A stretch of 64,000 nucleotides of DNA from Hyaloraphidium curvatum (Eukaryota; Monoblepharomycota; Hyaloraphidiomycetes; Hyaloraphidiales; Hyaloraphidiaceae). Made by a program: the position numbers and the translations under genes. This document shows, piece after piece, positions 21,962-32,477 of the stretch. The stretch covers positions 434,001-498,000 of the forward strand of contig JAIVFI010000008.1 in NCBI GenBank assembly GCA_025558095.1, written 5' to 3'. The number at the start of each line of letters is the position of its first letter. The first letter of the stretch is position 1. The notes under the pieces were generated by a model. It was not told where the DNA came from and made no database searches. It saw only the letters and a program-made list of their open reading frames with translations.

Positions 21962-23156
21962 TCACCAATCTCCGTGATCTCCTTTGCGCTCCCTCCTCGA
22001 CTCCTCGTACCGCCTCAACAGCGTGTTGATGTGGGCGTATTGCATGGCGATAGAGTTTGGGTCCTCCTGCAGAGCGTGCCCCTCCGCGATCCCTCCTTCC
22101 CCAGCGCCGCCTTCCGTGTGCGGGTGGTGTCGGATGTGCAGCTCGCCGAGTAACGAGTTCACGCCGGCGTAAGGCGAGGCAGGCGGGGTTTTGGGGCCCG
22201 CTGCCGGCCGGGTGGGAGTGGCACCGGGGGTCCGCAAGCTGATCTTGAAGCGTCCGGGGATCGGCGGTGACATGGGAACGGCAGAGTGGTAGCTTTGATC
22301 TTCTGAGCCTTCGCCAGCCGAGCCATGCGTATCTCTGTAGTTCGAAGCGGCGCTGATCGACTCGTACAGCGGCGCGGTGAGATGCGAAGCGTGCGCGCTG
22401 TGGTCCGAACTCGAGGTCGAGACCGATCCCGGTTGTTCTCTGGCTGCAAACTGACCCAGAGGCCTAATTGTGGGGTCAATGAGACTTTGGTAACGTGCGA
22501 CGAGCACCAACGTCCACTCACGCCTCGGGCCCGTCGTCCATCCGTACTCGCTTGAACCGCCCCAGCATCCCGCCTTCCCCAGGTCCCGGGTTTCGATTCG
22601 ACGGTCCCGGTGCTACATACGCAGATCCCGTGTCCGGCGCATGCTGCCTGCCGACGAGCGAACCGTGATCTTGCGCAAACGAACCCGCAGCGTAGAACGG
22701 CGGCGAAAGATCGTCCTCCATCATCGCATCGTCGGAAGCATGCACTCCCTGGCCACCGTGATCCATGTCTTCGTCGTCCTCCCACCCCCGTTTCCTCGCA
22801 TTCTTGGTTGCCGTGGGCTGAGGCGCCGAGTAGCTTCCGTTGCTCGCCGGAGGTTTCCACCCGGTCCACGCGTGCACGCCTCCGACTTCAGATCCGTTCG
22901 AGAAAGCAGATGGAGCGGTCTGCGACCCTGGCTGGCCCCCCAAAGAACCGTCCGGTCGGAGTGGGTGGTGCTGGGACGCAAGAATCCCAGATCTGTCGAG
23001 GGTTGACCCATCGGGCGCCCGCAAGCTGGGATCCGCAAAAGACTGTCCAACGCCCGAGAAGGTACGCTGTCCCGTTGCGGCTCCGGCCTCCTCATCCCGA
23101 AAGAACACGCGCGGGAGCGAGGGGTTGCTGCCCTCCCTCTCCTCCATGCTGAGCAT
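21962..23156 (-). CDS. Hypothetical Ser/Pro-rich disordered protein
   Basis: Two exons (minus) 23156-22522 and 22439-21962, joined through a GTGAGT donor and CCAG acceptor that keep frame; 370 aa. I do not recognise a family. The sequence is low in hydrophobics and rich in Gly, Ser and Pro, with an acidic patch (KRGWEDDEDMD), a basic motif MLGRFKRVRMDDG, PMSPPIPGRFKISL with SP/TP sites, and a C-terminal helix YAHINTLLRRYEESRRER. The regularly spaced SP/TP sites and Lys/Arg clusters suggest a nuclear, phosphorylated protein; that is inference. An alternative second frame exists across exon 2 but lacks the clean helix. It is convergent with PFKFB. Confidence 0.6.
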
Positions 23157-23401
23157 CGCGCCCCCTCTACCGACGACGTCCGAGACAAAGCGGCACAGTC
23201 ATGGGGCGGGTCCGATTGCTCGTTGCCTGTCCGATTTCGTCCGGGCGTTTCGATGTCCGCGCGAGAGAGGTGCGGAGGGACGCTCGCGAGCGCGGACTTC
23301 AACCAGCAGGCAGAGTCGCGATCAAAGCTGCACGCCTTCTCCCACTTCCGATTCCCGATGGCGAGCTTTCCCTACCATCTGTATGTCTTTCCCTGCTACG
23401 C

Positions 23402-23747
23402 ATGTACCGATATGCTCTGACCGTCCGCTGGTGTTGGCGCGTCACGGCTTCCCACCCACGAAGCACTTTGGAGGTGCCCTATCCCTCCGCACGCGACGCG
23501 GAGGCCGCGTACGCGGCCCTGAATGTCGATCGCGAACACAAAGAGGACCTGCTCACGCGCAGAATGGAAGTCACCGGGCACGTGCTCAGGATGTGAGACC
23601 CTCGGGACGCGTCTCGTCTCCCGCGCCCTGACGAGCCTGCCCGTCAGCTCGTTCGCCTCGACAGACGCCAGGGTGCTACGGACATCGCTCAATTTCTTCA
23701 TGGAGCTCCTCATACTCGTCACCAAAACATTGGATACATTCGGCTGA
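23402..23747 (+). CDS. PCC1: EKC/KEOPS complex subunit PCC1
   Basis: Exons 23402-23430, 23464-23592, 23648-23747, or the first two read as one (the 33-nt gap is in frame). About 85 aa when spliced. Pcc1 is the small dimerising subunit of KEOPS, which makes t6A on tRNAs. The core reads TLEVPYPSARDAEAAYAALN, then DREHKEDLLTRRMEVTGHVL, then across the intron ISFASTDARVLRTSLNFFME and VTKTLDTFG at the end. This is the ferredoxin-like Pcc1/LAGE3 pattern (V-PFPS, D-E---, F-A-DAR-LR-S-N-F). Whether the 33-nt segment is a tiny intron or an 11-residue insertion is open; homologues lack such an insertion. Confidence 0.85.
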
Positions 23748-23835
23748 CCGTGTCCGAAGTGGGGTATCTTTTGGCTCTTCGATTCGACTTGCCACGCTCG
23801 CCCAGCCTGGTTCCTGCATGCCACGGGCGCGAAGG

Positions 23836-24351
23836 TCAAGACGGCGCGGCATCTTCGCGGATCTGGAGGCCATGGGCGGAATACGGCTGTCAATGGGGCG
23901 AAAGGTTCCCGGGGCGCATCTGCCGACCTTCCATATCGACTTGGAAGGCCGCTCGGTGGTCATTTTCCGCTGCTTCATGGCCTCCCGCTCCGCCATTCGT
24001 TTCTGCCGGCCTCGTCAGGATGGCGACCGACGGTATTGGAGGCACGACCATACTTCAGCTTCGGCCTGCGACAACGGCTTCAGGGACATGCAGAAGGAGA
24101 ACTCCTCGCGTGCAGCGGAGCAGTCTTTGCGGGAACCGTAGCGGTAGAAGTGCCTGACTTGCGGCAAGATCGCTGGAACCACGCGTTACCGAGGAGCCGA
24201 CGGGAGGACGCTCGATGTACCGTAGCACAGTTGCATGCGATCGAATGCCTGAGCCCGGCTCATCAGCTCCGTCTCGAAGATGCGACAGAGTGCCCACCTC
24301 CCACGCCGAACAGAGATCGACCTTGTCGGTGCCCTGGGACGCGTCCGTCAT
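23836..24351 (-). CDS. EMI1: EMI1-like protein (DUF3128)
   Basis: Five small exons (minus): 24351-24298, 24248-24221, 24157-24054, 24002-23928, 23886-23836; 103 aa. Spliced product: CSAWEAFDRMQLCY, VRHFYRYGSRKDCSAAREEF, SFCMSLKPLSQAEAEKRMAE, TTERPSKSIWKPYS. This matches DUF3128/Emi1: paired Cys in CX7-8C spacing, YRYG, C...F..C, and a final W. In yeast Emi1 is a small cytosolic protein tied to IME1 transcription and mitochondrial function; its biochemical role is unclear. No single ORF covers it, so ORF-based annotation would miss it. It is convergent with PCC1 (88 bp) and divergent from HIS2 (49 bp between ATGs). Confidence 0.8.
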
Positions 24352-24400
24352 TTGTGTTGGTTTCCCGGCGTCGCTAGCGTCCGTCTCCGCCCCCTCATCA
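24352..24400. promoter_or_regulatory. 49-bp bidirectional promoter space EMI1/HIS2
   Basis: Only 49 bp separate two divergent ATGs, the shortest such interval in the window. No TATA box is visible. One or both transcripts must start inside or very near the coding region. Confidence 0.45.
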
Positions 24401-25377
24401 ATGGTGGTCAGCTTTCATTCCCACAGCGGGCAGTTCTGCCGGCATGCCAAAGGAACTCTGGAGGAAGTGGTCCGCGAGGCCGTGGCGCGGGGATTCCGGG
24501 CGTATGGCCTCACGGAGCACATGCCGAGAGACCGGACCGAGGATCTGTACCCTGAGGAGGCGGACCTGACACCCGCGGACCTGGAACGGACATTTGGAGA
24601 CTTTGTTTCGGAAGCCCGGCGGCTGCAGAAGGAGTTTGGCGACAGAATCGAGCTCCTGGTCGGGATGGAGACCGAGTACATCAACGAGACCTCGTTGGAG
24701 CGCTCCCTCGAGCTCGTGGAAAAGCATTCCCTCGACTACATCGTGGGATCGGTGCACCACATCCTCGAGATCCCCATCGACTTTGACGAGGCGACCCTGG
24801 CGAGGGCGGAGGCCGCGTGTCTGGAGGCGGCCGGTCCCGCGGCCGGCACCGGGACCGAGGCGGCGTTCCGCGTGTACTTCGACGCGCAGTACCGCATGCT
24901 CCAGGTCCTCAAGCCGGCGGTGGTTGCCCACTTTGACCTTATCCGGCTGTTCCGGCCGGATCACCCGCTGAGCGACGAGGTCTGGGCGCGGATCCGCCGC
25001 AACGTCGAGTTTATCGTCCAGTATGGCGGCGTGTTCGAGATCAACACAAGCGGCTGGAGAAAGGGCCTCGCGTACGCGTACCCGCAACGCGACATCCTCG
25101 AGGTACGGTCACCGCGTCCGAGCCTCGAGATGCTCTCCTGACGTCTCGTCGCCGGCAGCACATCGTGGCCAGCAAGGGGCAACTGACGCTCAGCGACGAC
25201 AGCCACGGCCCGCTGCAGGTCGGCACGAACTACCACCGGCTCGCGCGGTACCTGGAGGAGGTGGGGGCGGCGGAGGTGCGCGCATCGCCGACGCGTCCGG
25301 GCACCATCGCGCGGCAGGAGATTGCCGCGTGGATCCAGTCTGCCGCGGGCGCGCCCGATGCCGATGGGGCCAAATAG
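24401..25377 (+). CDS. HIS2: Histidinol-phosphatase, PHP type
   Basis: Exons 24401-25102 and 25159-25377; 306 aa. It dephosphorylates histidinol phosphate, the penultimate step of histidine synthesis. The PHP metal site is complete: VVSFHSHSGQFCRHAKGT, GFRAYGLTEHMPR, LLVGMETEYI, DYIVGSVHHILEIPIDFDE, AHFDLIRLF, FEINTSGWRKGLAYAYP and LTLSDDSHGPLQVGTNY. This monofunctional PHP enzyme is the fungal type (yeast His2); plants use an IMPase-type enzyme instead, which is one reason to favour a fungal host. The ATG was chosen as it starts directly at the first metal motif. Confidence 0.95.
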
Positions 25378-25397
25378 AAGCGCGCGTCCTTTGGCAC

Positions 25398-25547
25398 TCA
25401 GGTCGCGCCGGTGCCGCGCGGAGGTTCCCGCCGGTGCGCCCGCGAGCGGTCGGCGCTCCACGTCGGGACGGCCACCGACAGCACCGCGAAGAGGGCCACT
25501 GATACCATGACGGCAACAAACAGCCGCGACTGGTCCTGCTTGCGCAT
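25398..25547 (-). CDS. Possible 49-aa single-pass membrane protein
   Basis: A short ATG ORF on the minus strand, in the 310-bp gap between HIS2 and the E2 gene, with its stop 21 bp from the HIS2 stop. The product has a polar start (MRKQDQSR), one hydrophobic stretch of about 20 residues (LFVAVMVSVALFAVLSVAV) and a basic tail. It restores the strand alternation of the region. I do not recognise it, and the frame is also open upstream; it may be chance. Confidence 0.35.
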   Translation of the reverse strand: MRKQDQSRLFVAVMVSVALFAVLSVAVPTWSADRSRAHRREPPRGTGAT

Positions 25548-25687
25548 CGCGTTTGGCGGTGTCGGGGGGTGCCGACCAGACGAGGCGGATCGATGTGACG
25601 GGACGCGGCCCGCCGGCAGACACCGTCCTCCACCCGCCCTCGAAGGACCGCCGACCGCCGCCGCCGCCGCCCTCCGCCCACTCAGCA

Positions 25688-26611
25688 ATGTCGGGTTCCG
25701 AGCAGGCGTCGCTGCTGCTGAAGCGCCAGCTGAAGGGTCGGTCGGCCGCCTCCGCACACATGACCGCCCGCCTGACCCGCACGCCCCGCCCCGCGCCAGA
25801 GCTGCAAAAGGGGGGCTCGGAGGGCTTCTCGGCCGGCCTGGTCGACGACAACATCTTCGAGTGGGAGGTGCTCATTATCGGGCCTCCGGGTGCGGATCTC
25901 CCACCGCGGTTCCCCCCGGGCTGGGATTCATTGCCGGCCTACCGCCTGCCAGACACGCTCTACGAGGGCGGCTTCTTCCGTGCGCGCCTCAGCTTCCCGA
26001 AGGACTACCCCCTGAACCCGCCCAAGGTGAGCCGGCCCCGCCCAGCTCGCCTGGGACCTCGACGGTAACCGTGGCCCCGTGCAGATGAAGTTCGTGTCGG
26101 AGATCTGGCACCCGAACGTTTAGTGGGTCTCCGATGCCGGGCTTCGGAGGGTCGCGTTCTGATGGCCCATTCGCCGCTGCAGCCCGGACGGCGAGGTCTG
26201 CATCAGCATTCTCCACCCGCCCGGGGACGATCGCTACGGCTACGAAACGGCTGCAGAACGTTGGCTTCCGATCCACACCAGTGCGCCACGGCCGTGTCCT
26301 TTCTCTTATTCGGTTGCTCACGGTTTCTCTCCAGTCTCCTCCATCCTCCTTTCCGTTATCTCCATGCTCTCCTCCCCGAACGGTGACTCGCCAGCCAACA
26401 TCGAGGCTGCGGTACGTCTTTGCTCAGCTCGTTTTCCTTCGGCGGCGTCTCACCTCGCCGTCGGATTCGCAGAAAGAGTGGCGCGAGAGCCCCGCAGCTT
26501 TCAAGAAGCGGGTGCAGAGGATCGTTCGACGGAGCAGTGAGTTGTGCCGGTCAAACGCTTGACCGAAGCTGCAGCTGACGTTGCAATCCCTGTGCAGTCG
26601 AGAACTGCTGA
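25688..26611 (+). CDS. UBE2G1: Ubiquitin-conjugating enzyme E2 G1 type
   Basis: Eight exons: 25688-25736, 25800-25889, 25953-26026, 26085-26122, 26183-26280, 26335-26411, 26473-26536, 26598-26611; 167 aa, the family length. The spliced protein reads [80 protein letters not shown] (active Cys with the acidic loop after it), [34 protein letters not shown] and [20 protein letters not shown]. The 13-residue loop after the active Cys marks the Ubc7/UBE2G class, which builds Lys48 chains in ER-associated degradation. No single exon exceeds 33 codons, so ORF scans miss it. Confidence 0.93.
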
Positions 26612-26706
26612 CGAGCTGCGGAGGTATCCCGCGACGTCGTTCGCCATCCTGTACACCGACACGATCTGCGTCATCATTCCGTGGACAATACAAATGAATC
26701 AAGCAA

Positions 26707-29609
26707 TCAGCTAAGCAGAATCTGTTCGTCCTGGCGCCGGCGTGTCTTTATGGTCCCGGGCTTCGCCTGCGCCGCTTCGTGCTGGGCGAGCTCGCGCGGC
26801 ACCGTGGAGAGCGGGGACTTCGCGATCATTTGCTTGAGGTCGAACATGACGTCGGCGTCTGAAACCGGGTCGAGGAAAGTGATGGCCACGCTGTTGGGAT
26901 GGTTCATCGTCATGAGGGAGAGCGGGACACCTCGCAGCGCAATCCAGCTTACCCAGATTTGCCGGCACGACCCGTGCGCCCGATGCGGTGCGTGTAGTCC
27001 TCGATGTTCTTGGCCATGTCGTAGTTGATGACCAACGAGACGTTCTTGACGTCGATACCACGCCCGGCGACGTCGGTCGCCACCAGCACGTCCTTTTGCC
27101 CGGTCTTGATTTGCGCCAGCGACGCCTCGCGCTGGTCCTGGCTCTTGCCACCGTGCAGGGTTGCGACTCCATACTGTAAAAAGATGCGCGAGGCTCAATG
27201 AGCCGACTTCCACGGAAAGTAATCGACGGCTCGCTCACCCCAAGTCTCTCCAAGGCCTTGGCGAGGATATCGACGCCCTTCTTCTGGTTGACAAACACGA
27301 TGATGGGTGCCTCGTAGGCTTCGAGAAGCTCCAGAAGTCGGTTCCTGGGAATGGCAAACGGTCAGCGCGCGGCTTAGGCAACGCCAAACTGCCACTAACT
27401 TCTTCTTCTCCTCGCTCGCAATGAACTCCACGCGTTGCTCAACCGTGTCGACGGCCTTGCCTGCAGTGCCGATGGTGACCACGGCCGGGCGGCGCAGGTA
27501 CTTCCTGGCCAGCCTTTCGACGGCAGGCGGAAAGGTGGCGGAGAACATGAACGTTTGCCGATACTTCGACTTGATGCCGATCGTGCTCAGGAACGCCTCC
27601 TTCTCCTTCTGTTCGATATCCCCCTCCTCTTCGTCCGGCTTCATGTTGGAGACGGGGAGCTTGTCGAGGATAAAGTTGACGTCCGGCTCGAACCCGAGGT
27701 CGATCATGCGATCAGCCTCGTCCATCACCACGTAGGTGCACTGGCTCAACACGAGGATGCGCCGGTCCAAGCAGTCCTTCAACCGACCGGGGGTCGCGAT
27801 GACGATGTGCGCCCCGTTGCGCAGATTGAAGGCCTGCTCTTCCAGGGTGTGGCCACCGACCAGGGAAACGCAGGTGAAACCCATGGGCGCGGCGAACTTG
27901 ACGGTTTCCTGCTCGATCTGCTGTGCCAACTCGCGGGTCGGCGCGAGAACGAGAGCATAGGGACCTTGGGTCATGTTCTCCTCTGTGATGGGCGGCAGCT
28001 CGTTGATGTACACCAGCATTGGGATGACAAATGCCGCAGTCTTGCCCGAACCTGAGATCACCAGGCATCAGAGACGCTGTGCCACCCTAGCGGCGCTGCG
28101 CTTACCAGTCTCTGCGATCCCGATCATGTCGCGATTCTGGAGCCCGATGGGTATGGCCTGCCGCTGGATCGGGGACGGCTCCTTGTAGCCAATCTTGTCG
28201 ATGACGTCCAGGATCTTGGTCGGGATCGGCGATTCTCGCCAGAACCGCAACGGGATCGGGATGTTGCCGCCCTTTGTTGAGATGGAGAAGTCCTCCTTGA
28301 AGATCCGCCAGTCCCTCTCGGTCATCTGCTCCAGCGACTTTTCCGACCAGTGCCTGTCGTCGAACGCGACCTGCTTCTCCTTCCGCTTCTCCGTTTCCAC
28401 CAGATCCCTAAGGTGGGAACAGTTAGGCCCGGCCGGAACCAGCAAATTGAGGGCTCACTTCGCTCGAGACTTCTCCTCCTCACTCCGGCGCTTCTCCAAG
28501 AGTTCGTCGTAAAAGGCAGACCGCTGGCGCTTCTGCTCCTTCACATCGATTCCCGCGATGACCCCCCTGCCAAAGAGGAGAGCCTCATGGCGGTTGGCGT
28601 AAATGGGGTCGTAGTCCTTCGAGGTGTCCTCGTTGGCATCCCAGTCAAAAACAAACTTCCGCTCGTTCATCTTTCGGATCTTGCGCTTCTTGTGGTCGTT
28701 CCCCATATAGCGATCCTGTCGCAGCGAACTCACATCAGCTATGGCTGGCATCAAAGATTGCAGTTTGCCACCCACGCGAATGGCCTGCAGCTCGAGCTCC
28801 TTCGGGTCTGGGGCGGGTGCTTTGGCCGCTGCCGCTTCTCGTTCTCGCGGCGGCGGCGGTCGTCCGCGGTCGTACCGACCGCCGAACGAGTCGTTACGCC
28901 CTCCCTGGGGCCGTTGGTTTCGTTGCCCTGAAGCCAAGAACCAGGGTCGTAACTCGATGACGCGTTTCAGCAAGGGCCCGGACTCACGGCGCTCCTCCTC
29001 CGCCTTCCTGAGGAACTCGTCCCTCTGGGTGCGTTCCTCCTCCTGCTGCCGCCGCTGCTCCTCGACCTCCTTCTGACGCTTTTCGAGAGCAATCTTTGCC
29101 CGCTCCTCCTTTGTCAGGAATTTGGGCTGGGCAAGCGCCATGAGAAGGGAGGCAAGGGCGCGTTCCGCGGGAATCGTTCCAACCTTATCGGCATTTCGGT
29201 CCTCAGCCTGCTTCTTCAGAAGCTCGTCCAGCGAGAGCGGCACTCTAGGCCCAGTGCTCGAAGGGGTTCCCTCGCGAGCGCCGTTCGCAGAGCTGCCGTT
29301 GAGATCGTCGCGATTCTCAGGCTGCGCAGTTCCGTTGCTGGTCGGCCGGAGGCCGTCCGCCTTGGAATCGCGCTCCCGCGGCCCATCATCGCGCTCAAAG
29401 TCCTCCCTAGATCGCTTGCCCGTCGAACCGGGCCTCTCGAAAGACCGATCGCCATAATCGCGGCTGTTGCGACGCGGTGGGCTGTCCCAGCCTCCCCTCG
29501 GGCCCCCGTAGCCCCCGGAGCGGCCATCGTACGGCCGCCCATAGCCTCGGTCATCGTCGTATCCTCGGGAATCCCCGTATCTCCGTCCCGGCTCGTCGTA
29601 GCGGGACAT
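26707..29609 (-). CDS. PRP28: DEAD-box pre-mRNA splicing helicase PRP28/DDX23
   Basis: Seven exons (minus): 29609-28988, 28927-28459, 28407-28106, 28051-27400, 27344-27239, 27173-26953, 26890-26707; 851 aa. Prp28 swaps U1 for U6 at the 5' splice site. The N-third is RG/Arg-Ser-rich with a charged coiled coil ([19 protein letters not shown]). The family-specific [20 protein letters not shown] and [20 protein letters not shown] follow. Helicase motifs: Q-motif [27 protein letters not shown], Ia [45 protein letters not shown]. It is divergent from the thiolase (121 bp). Confidence 0.96.
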
Positions 29610-29730
29610 GTTGGCCACGTTTGGTTGCAGCGTACGCGTGAGCGTCCCGATCACCTCGGCACATCTGATCTTCCTCCAACTCTGTCCCCCAGCTTTCTTT
29701 CGACCTCCCTGCGCATCCAGCGACTGCACA

Positions 29731-31798
29731 ATGAGCGGAAAAGGACGCAAAGTCTACATCGTCGGCGTCGGAATGACGAAGTTCGAGAGTGGGATGCCTG
29801 CAGGACGGCCGACGGCCGGAGCGTTCTGACCGAACCCCGTCGCAGAACCCGGACGCCGCCAGGGTTGGGTTCACCTTGATGCTAGTCTCTAATCGATGCT
29901 AACTCGCGGTGGGAGGTTGGGACTATTTCGACTTCGCACTGGTATGTGGAAGGAGTATCCTGCGATTCGCCGGCCAGCAGCACGGTGCGAGCCGCTGCAA
30001 CGGACCCCTGTCTGACAGTGGCTCGCCTTACGCAGGAAGCGGGAACCAAGGCTCTTATTGACGCTAACCTGACCTACGACGAGGTTAGGTGAAGGCTGGG
30101 CGCCGTTCAACTGGTCTGACACGCCCCGAAGGTCGAGTTCGGTGCTGTAGGCTATGTTTACGGCGACAGCACGTGCGGACAGAGGGCGATCTACCAACTC
30201 GGAATGTCACAGATCCCCGTCGTGGTGAGCAGTGGTTTCTGCGTCGCGTTGGGTCGTTTTCTGACTGTTGAGTGTGCAGAACGTCAACAACGTGGGTCGC
30301 CCCTTCAACCCCCACCCGCACACCTAACCTAATCTGCTGCTATTCTTCTGCAGAACTGCAGCACTGGCAGCACTGCCATCTACCTCGCGAGGCAGGCGAT
30401 CGAGGGCGGGCTCTACGACTGCGCTATGGCTCTTGGTTTTGAGAAGATGTTCACCGGCTCGCTGCGCGGCTTCTTCACCGACCGCACCAACCCCGGCGAC
30501 TGGAGCGGCAAGATCATGGCCGAGACCCGCGGCGTGACCAAGGCTCCCGGTGCCGCGCAGATTTTCGGAAACGCAGGGATCGAGTACTGCGAGAAATATC
30601 CTGACACCAAGCCCGTTCACATGGCCATGATCGGGGCCAAGAATCATACGCACAGTGTTCTCAACCCTGTGAGCGTGGATCGAACCTGGGCTTCTGTTCA
30701 TATGCCAACGCACCATCCTCCCCGCCAGTACTCGCAGTTTAGGGACCCCGCCACGACGGAGGAGGTCGTCAAGTCCCGCACCGTGTTCGGCCCCCTCACG
30801 CTCCTTCAGGTGAGTCATCAGCCTTGCCCGCTTTACCTCTATTGACGTAACACACGTGCAAGTGCTGCCCCACGTCGGACGGTGCCGGAGCCGTCATCCT
30901 GGCCTCGGAGGAGTTTGTGCGCAAGCACCACCTCGAGCCCCAGGCGATCGAGATCGTCGCCCAGGTCATGGCGACCGACAGCATCAAGCCCATTTCGACC
31001 CGCAGCGCCATGGAGAACGCTGGGGCTGACATGACCCGCCGTGCTGCCGCGGACGCCTACAAGATCGCTGGCATCACCACCAAGGACGTCGGCGTCTGCG
31101 AGCTCCACGACTGCTTCTCGGCCAACGAACTCATCACCTGTGCGTTCAAACGCTGCGCCACGGCTTGGAAAGAGCTGATTCCGTGCCATAGACGACGCCC
31201 TGCAGCTGTGCCCCGAGGGCAAGGCCGGCGAGTTCATCGAGAGCGGTGCCAACACCTTCGCCAAGCCCGGCGCCAAGGAGCCTTCGATGCACAGGATTGT
31301 CGTGAACCCCAGCGGTGGGCTGATCTCCAAGGGTCACCCTCTCGGCGCCACTGGCATGGCTCAGGTAACTCGGTGTCTACTTTGGGAGTGGATGGCAGCT
31401 GAAGCACCGCCTTGTAGGCCACCGAGCTGACCTGGCAGCTCCGCGGCTGGTGCGGTGAGCGCCAGATTCCCAACCTCAAGTACGCCCTGCAGCACAACGT
31501 GGGCCTCGGAGGTGCCGTCGTGGTCACCATCCTCAAGAAGGCCGAGTTTGGCGGCGCGGAGAAGAATACCAAGGGCTGGCAGGACCCTCGCGAGCGCTTC
31601 GGGTACAACCCCGCCACGGATGCTAGGCTGGTGAGTGCAACCGCATCAGTGTTCGGGTCTGAAAGCAATGCAGAAGTTCTGATTCACTCTCCCCAAAAGG
31701 TCACCAAGGAGGATATCGCGAAGGTCCAGGCCAAGCAGGGGGCCCTGCCTTTCAACGAGGCGCTCTTCCCGTCTGCCGGAGGTGCCGCCAAGCTCTAA
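29731..31798 (+). CDS. Peroxisomal SCPx-type thiolase (3-ketoacyl-CoA), no SCP2 domain
   Basis: Eleven exons: 29731-29788, 29916-29941, 30036-30083, 30132-30224, 30280-30291, 30354-30668, 30729-30809, 30863-31139, 31192-31364, 31418-31630, 31700-31798; 464 aa. It has the thiolase half of sterol carrier protein [48 protein letters not shown] (nucleophilic Cys), [44 protein letters not shown] and [20 protein letters not shown]. The C-terminal SCP2 lipid-binding domain of animal SCPx is absent; the protein ends GGAAKL, an -AKL type PTS1, so import into peroxisomes is likely. Exon 5 is 12 nt and encodes NVNN beside the active Cys. Confidence 0.93.
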
Positions 31799-31915
31799 TC
31801 AAGATGGCCGCCAGTGGTGGGAGGGCGTGGAGGACCGTGTGACAAACCGTTGTAGTGAGGGCCTCGGTGCCAAAGATATGAGAGCCCGTCGTGTTATCCG
31901 CACATCAATACACGT

Positions 31916-32401
31916 CTACTGCAAGTAAAGCGCACGCGTTCGGGCCGGTAGGAAGCTTAATCGGTTGTCCAACACGTCGTACGTTCTGGCGGCGCGTCCG
32001 AAATCAGCATCCACATCGTGCGGCCCACCGCACTACCCACTTTCGCGCCAGCTCAATCTCCAGCAGTATGGGTTTCAACGGCGTCGCCAGCATGACGACG
32101 CCGGCTACGGAGATCGCCATGCCCACCAAACACTCGGTGACGATCTGAAACGGCACGTCAGCCCCGAATCGCCCCCGAACGAGACAACGAGAGTGACACC
32201 AACATCTCCAGGCAGCACAGACTCAAAACGTTCCGTCGCTTTTAAGAACGCGATGTCTGCAGACGTGGGCGGAACGCGACGCGTTGGTGACCACCGCCAA
32301 GCTGGCTTCGGCCCGCGTGACAACACACGTTCTATCGCAGAGTATCCAGAATGGAGCAAGAGCAGGAGACCGAGGATCGTGAGGCCCCGCGCGACCAGCA
32401 T
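31916..32401 (-). CDS. EMC5: ER membrane protein complex subunit 5 (EMC5/MMGT1)
   Basis: Four exons (minus): 32401-32329, 32256-32204, 32144-32041, 31985-31916; 99 aa. EMC inserts membrane-protein helices in the ER. TM1 LTILGLLLLLHSGYSAIEH corresponds to the family GIGLFALAHAAFSAAQ; then ESVLPGDIVTECLVGMAISV (family LPIDIVLQTLLAF), VAGVVMLATPLKPIL (TM2), and RKTYDVLDNRLSFLPART (family NKTFDTLRNHPSF). All four junctions keep frame. It is convergent with the thiolase and divergent from RRN7 (76 bp). ORF scanning would not find it. Confidence 0.88.
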
Positions 32402-32477
32402 CTTCGCAGCGATGCCGATTCGGACTGAGATGTTTCAGTCATGCAGGCGGTCGACGATCGCACAAGCGTCGACGTAC

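Noticed and set aside
26711-27298. Minus-strand ORF of 195 codons at the PRP28 3' end
   Set aside because: It mixes intron and wrong-frame sequence; the true C-terminal exons in the other frame contain [10 protein letters not shown] and the PRP28 end.
32105-32401. 98-codon single-exon reading of EMC5
   Set aside because: It translates the first introns; only the four-exon model gives LPGDIVTECLVG and the conserved end.
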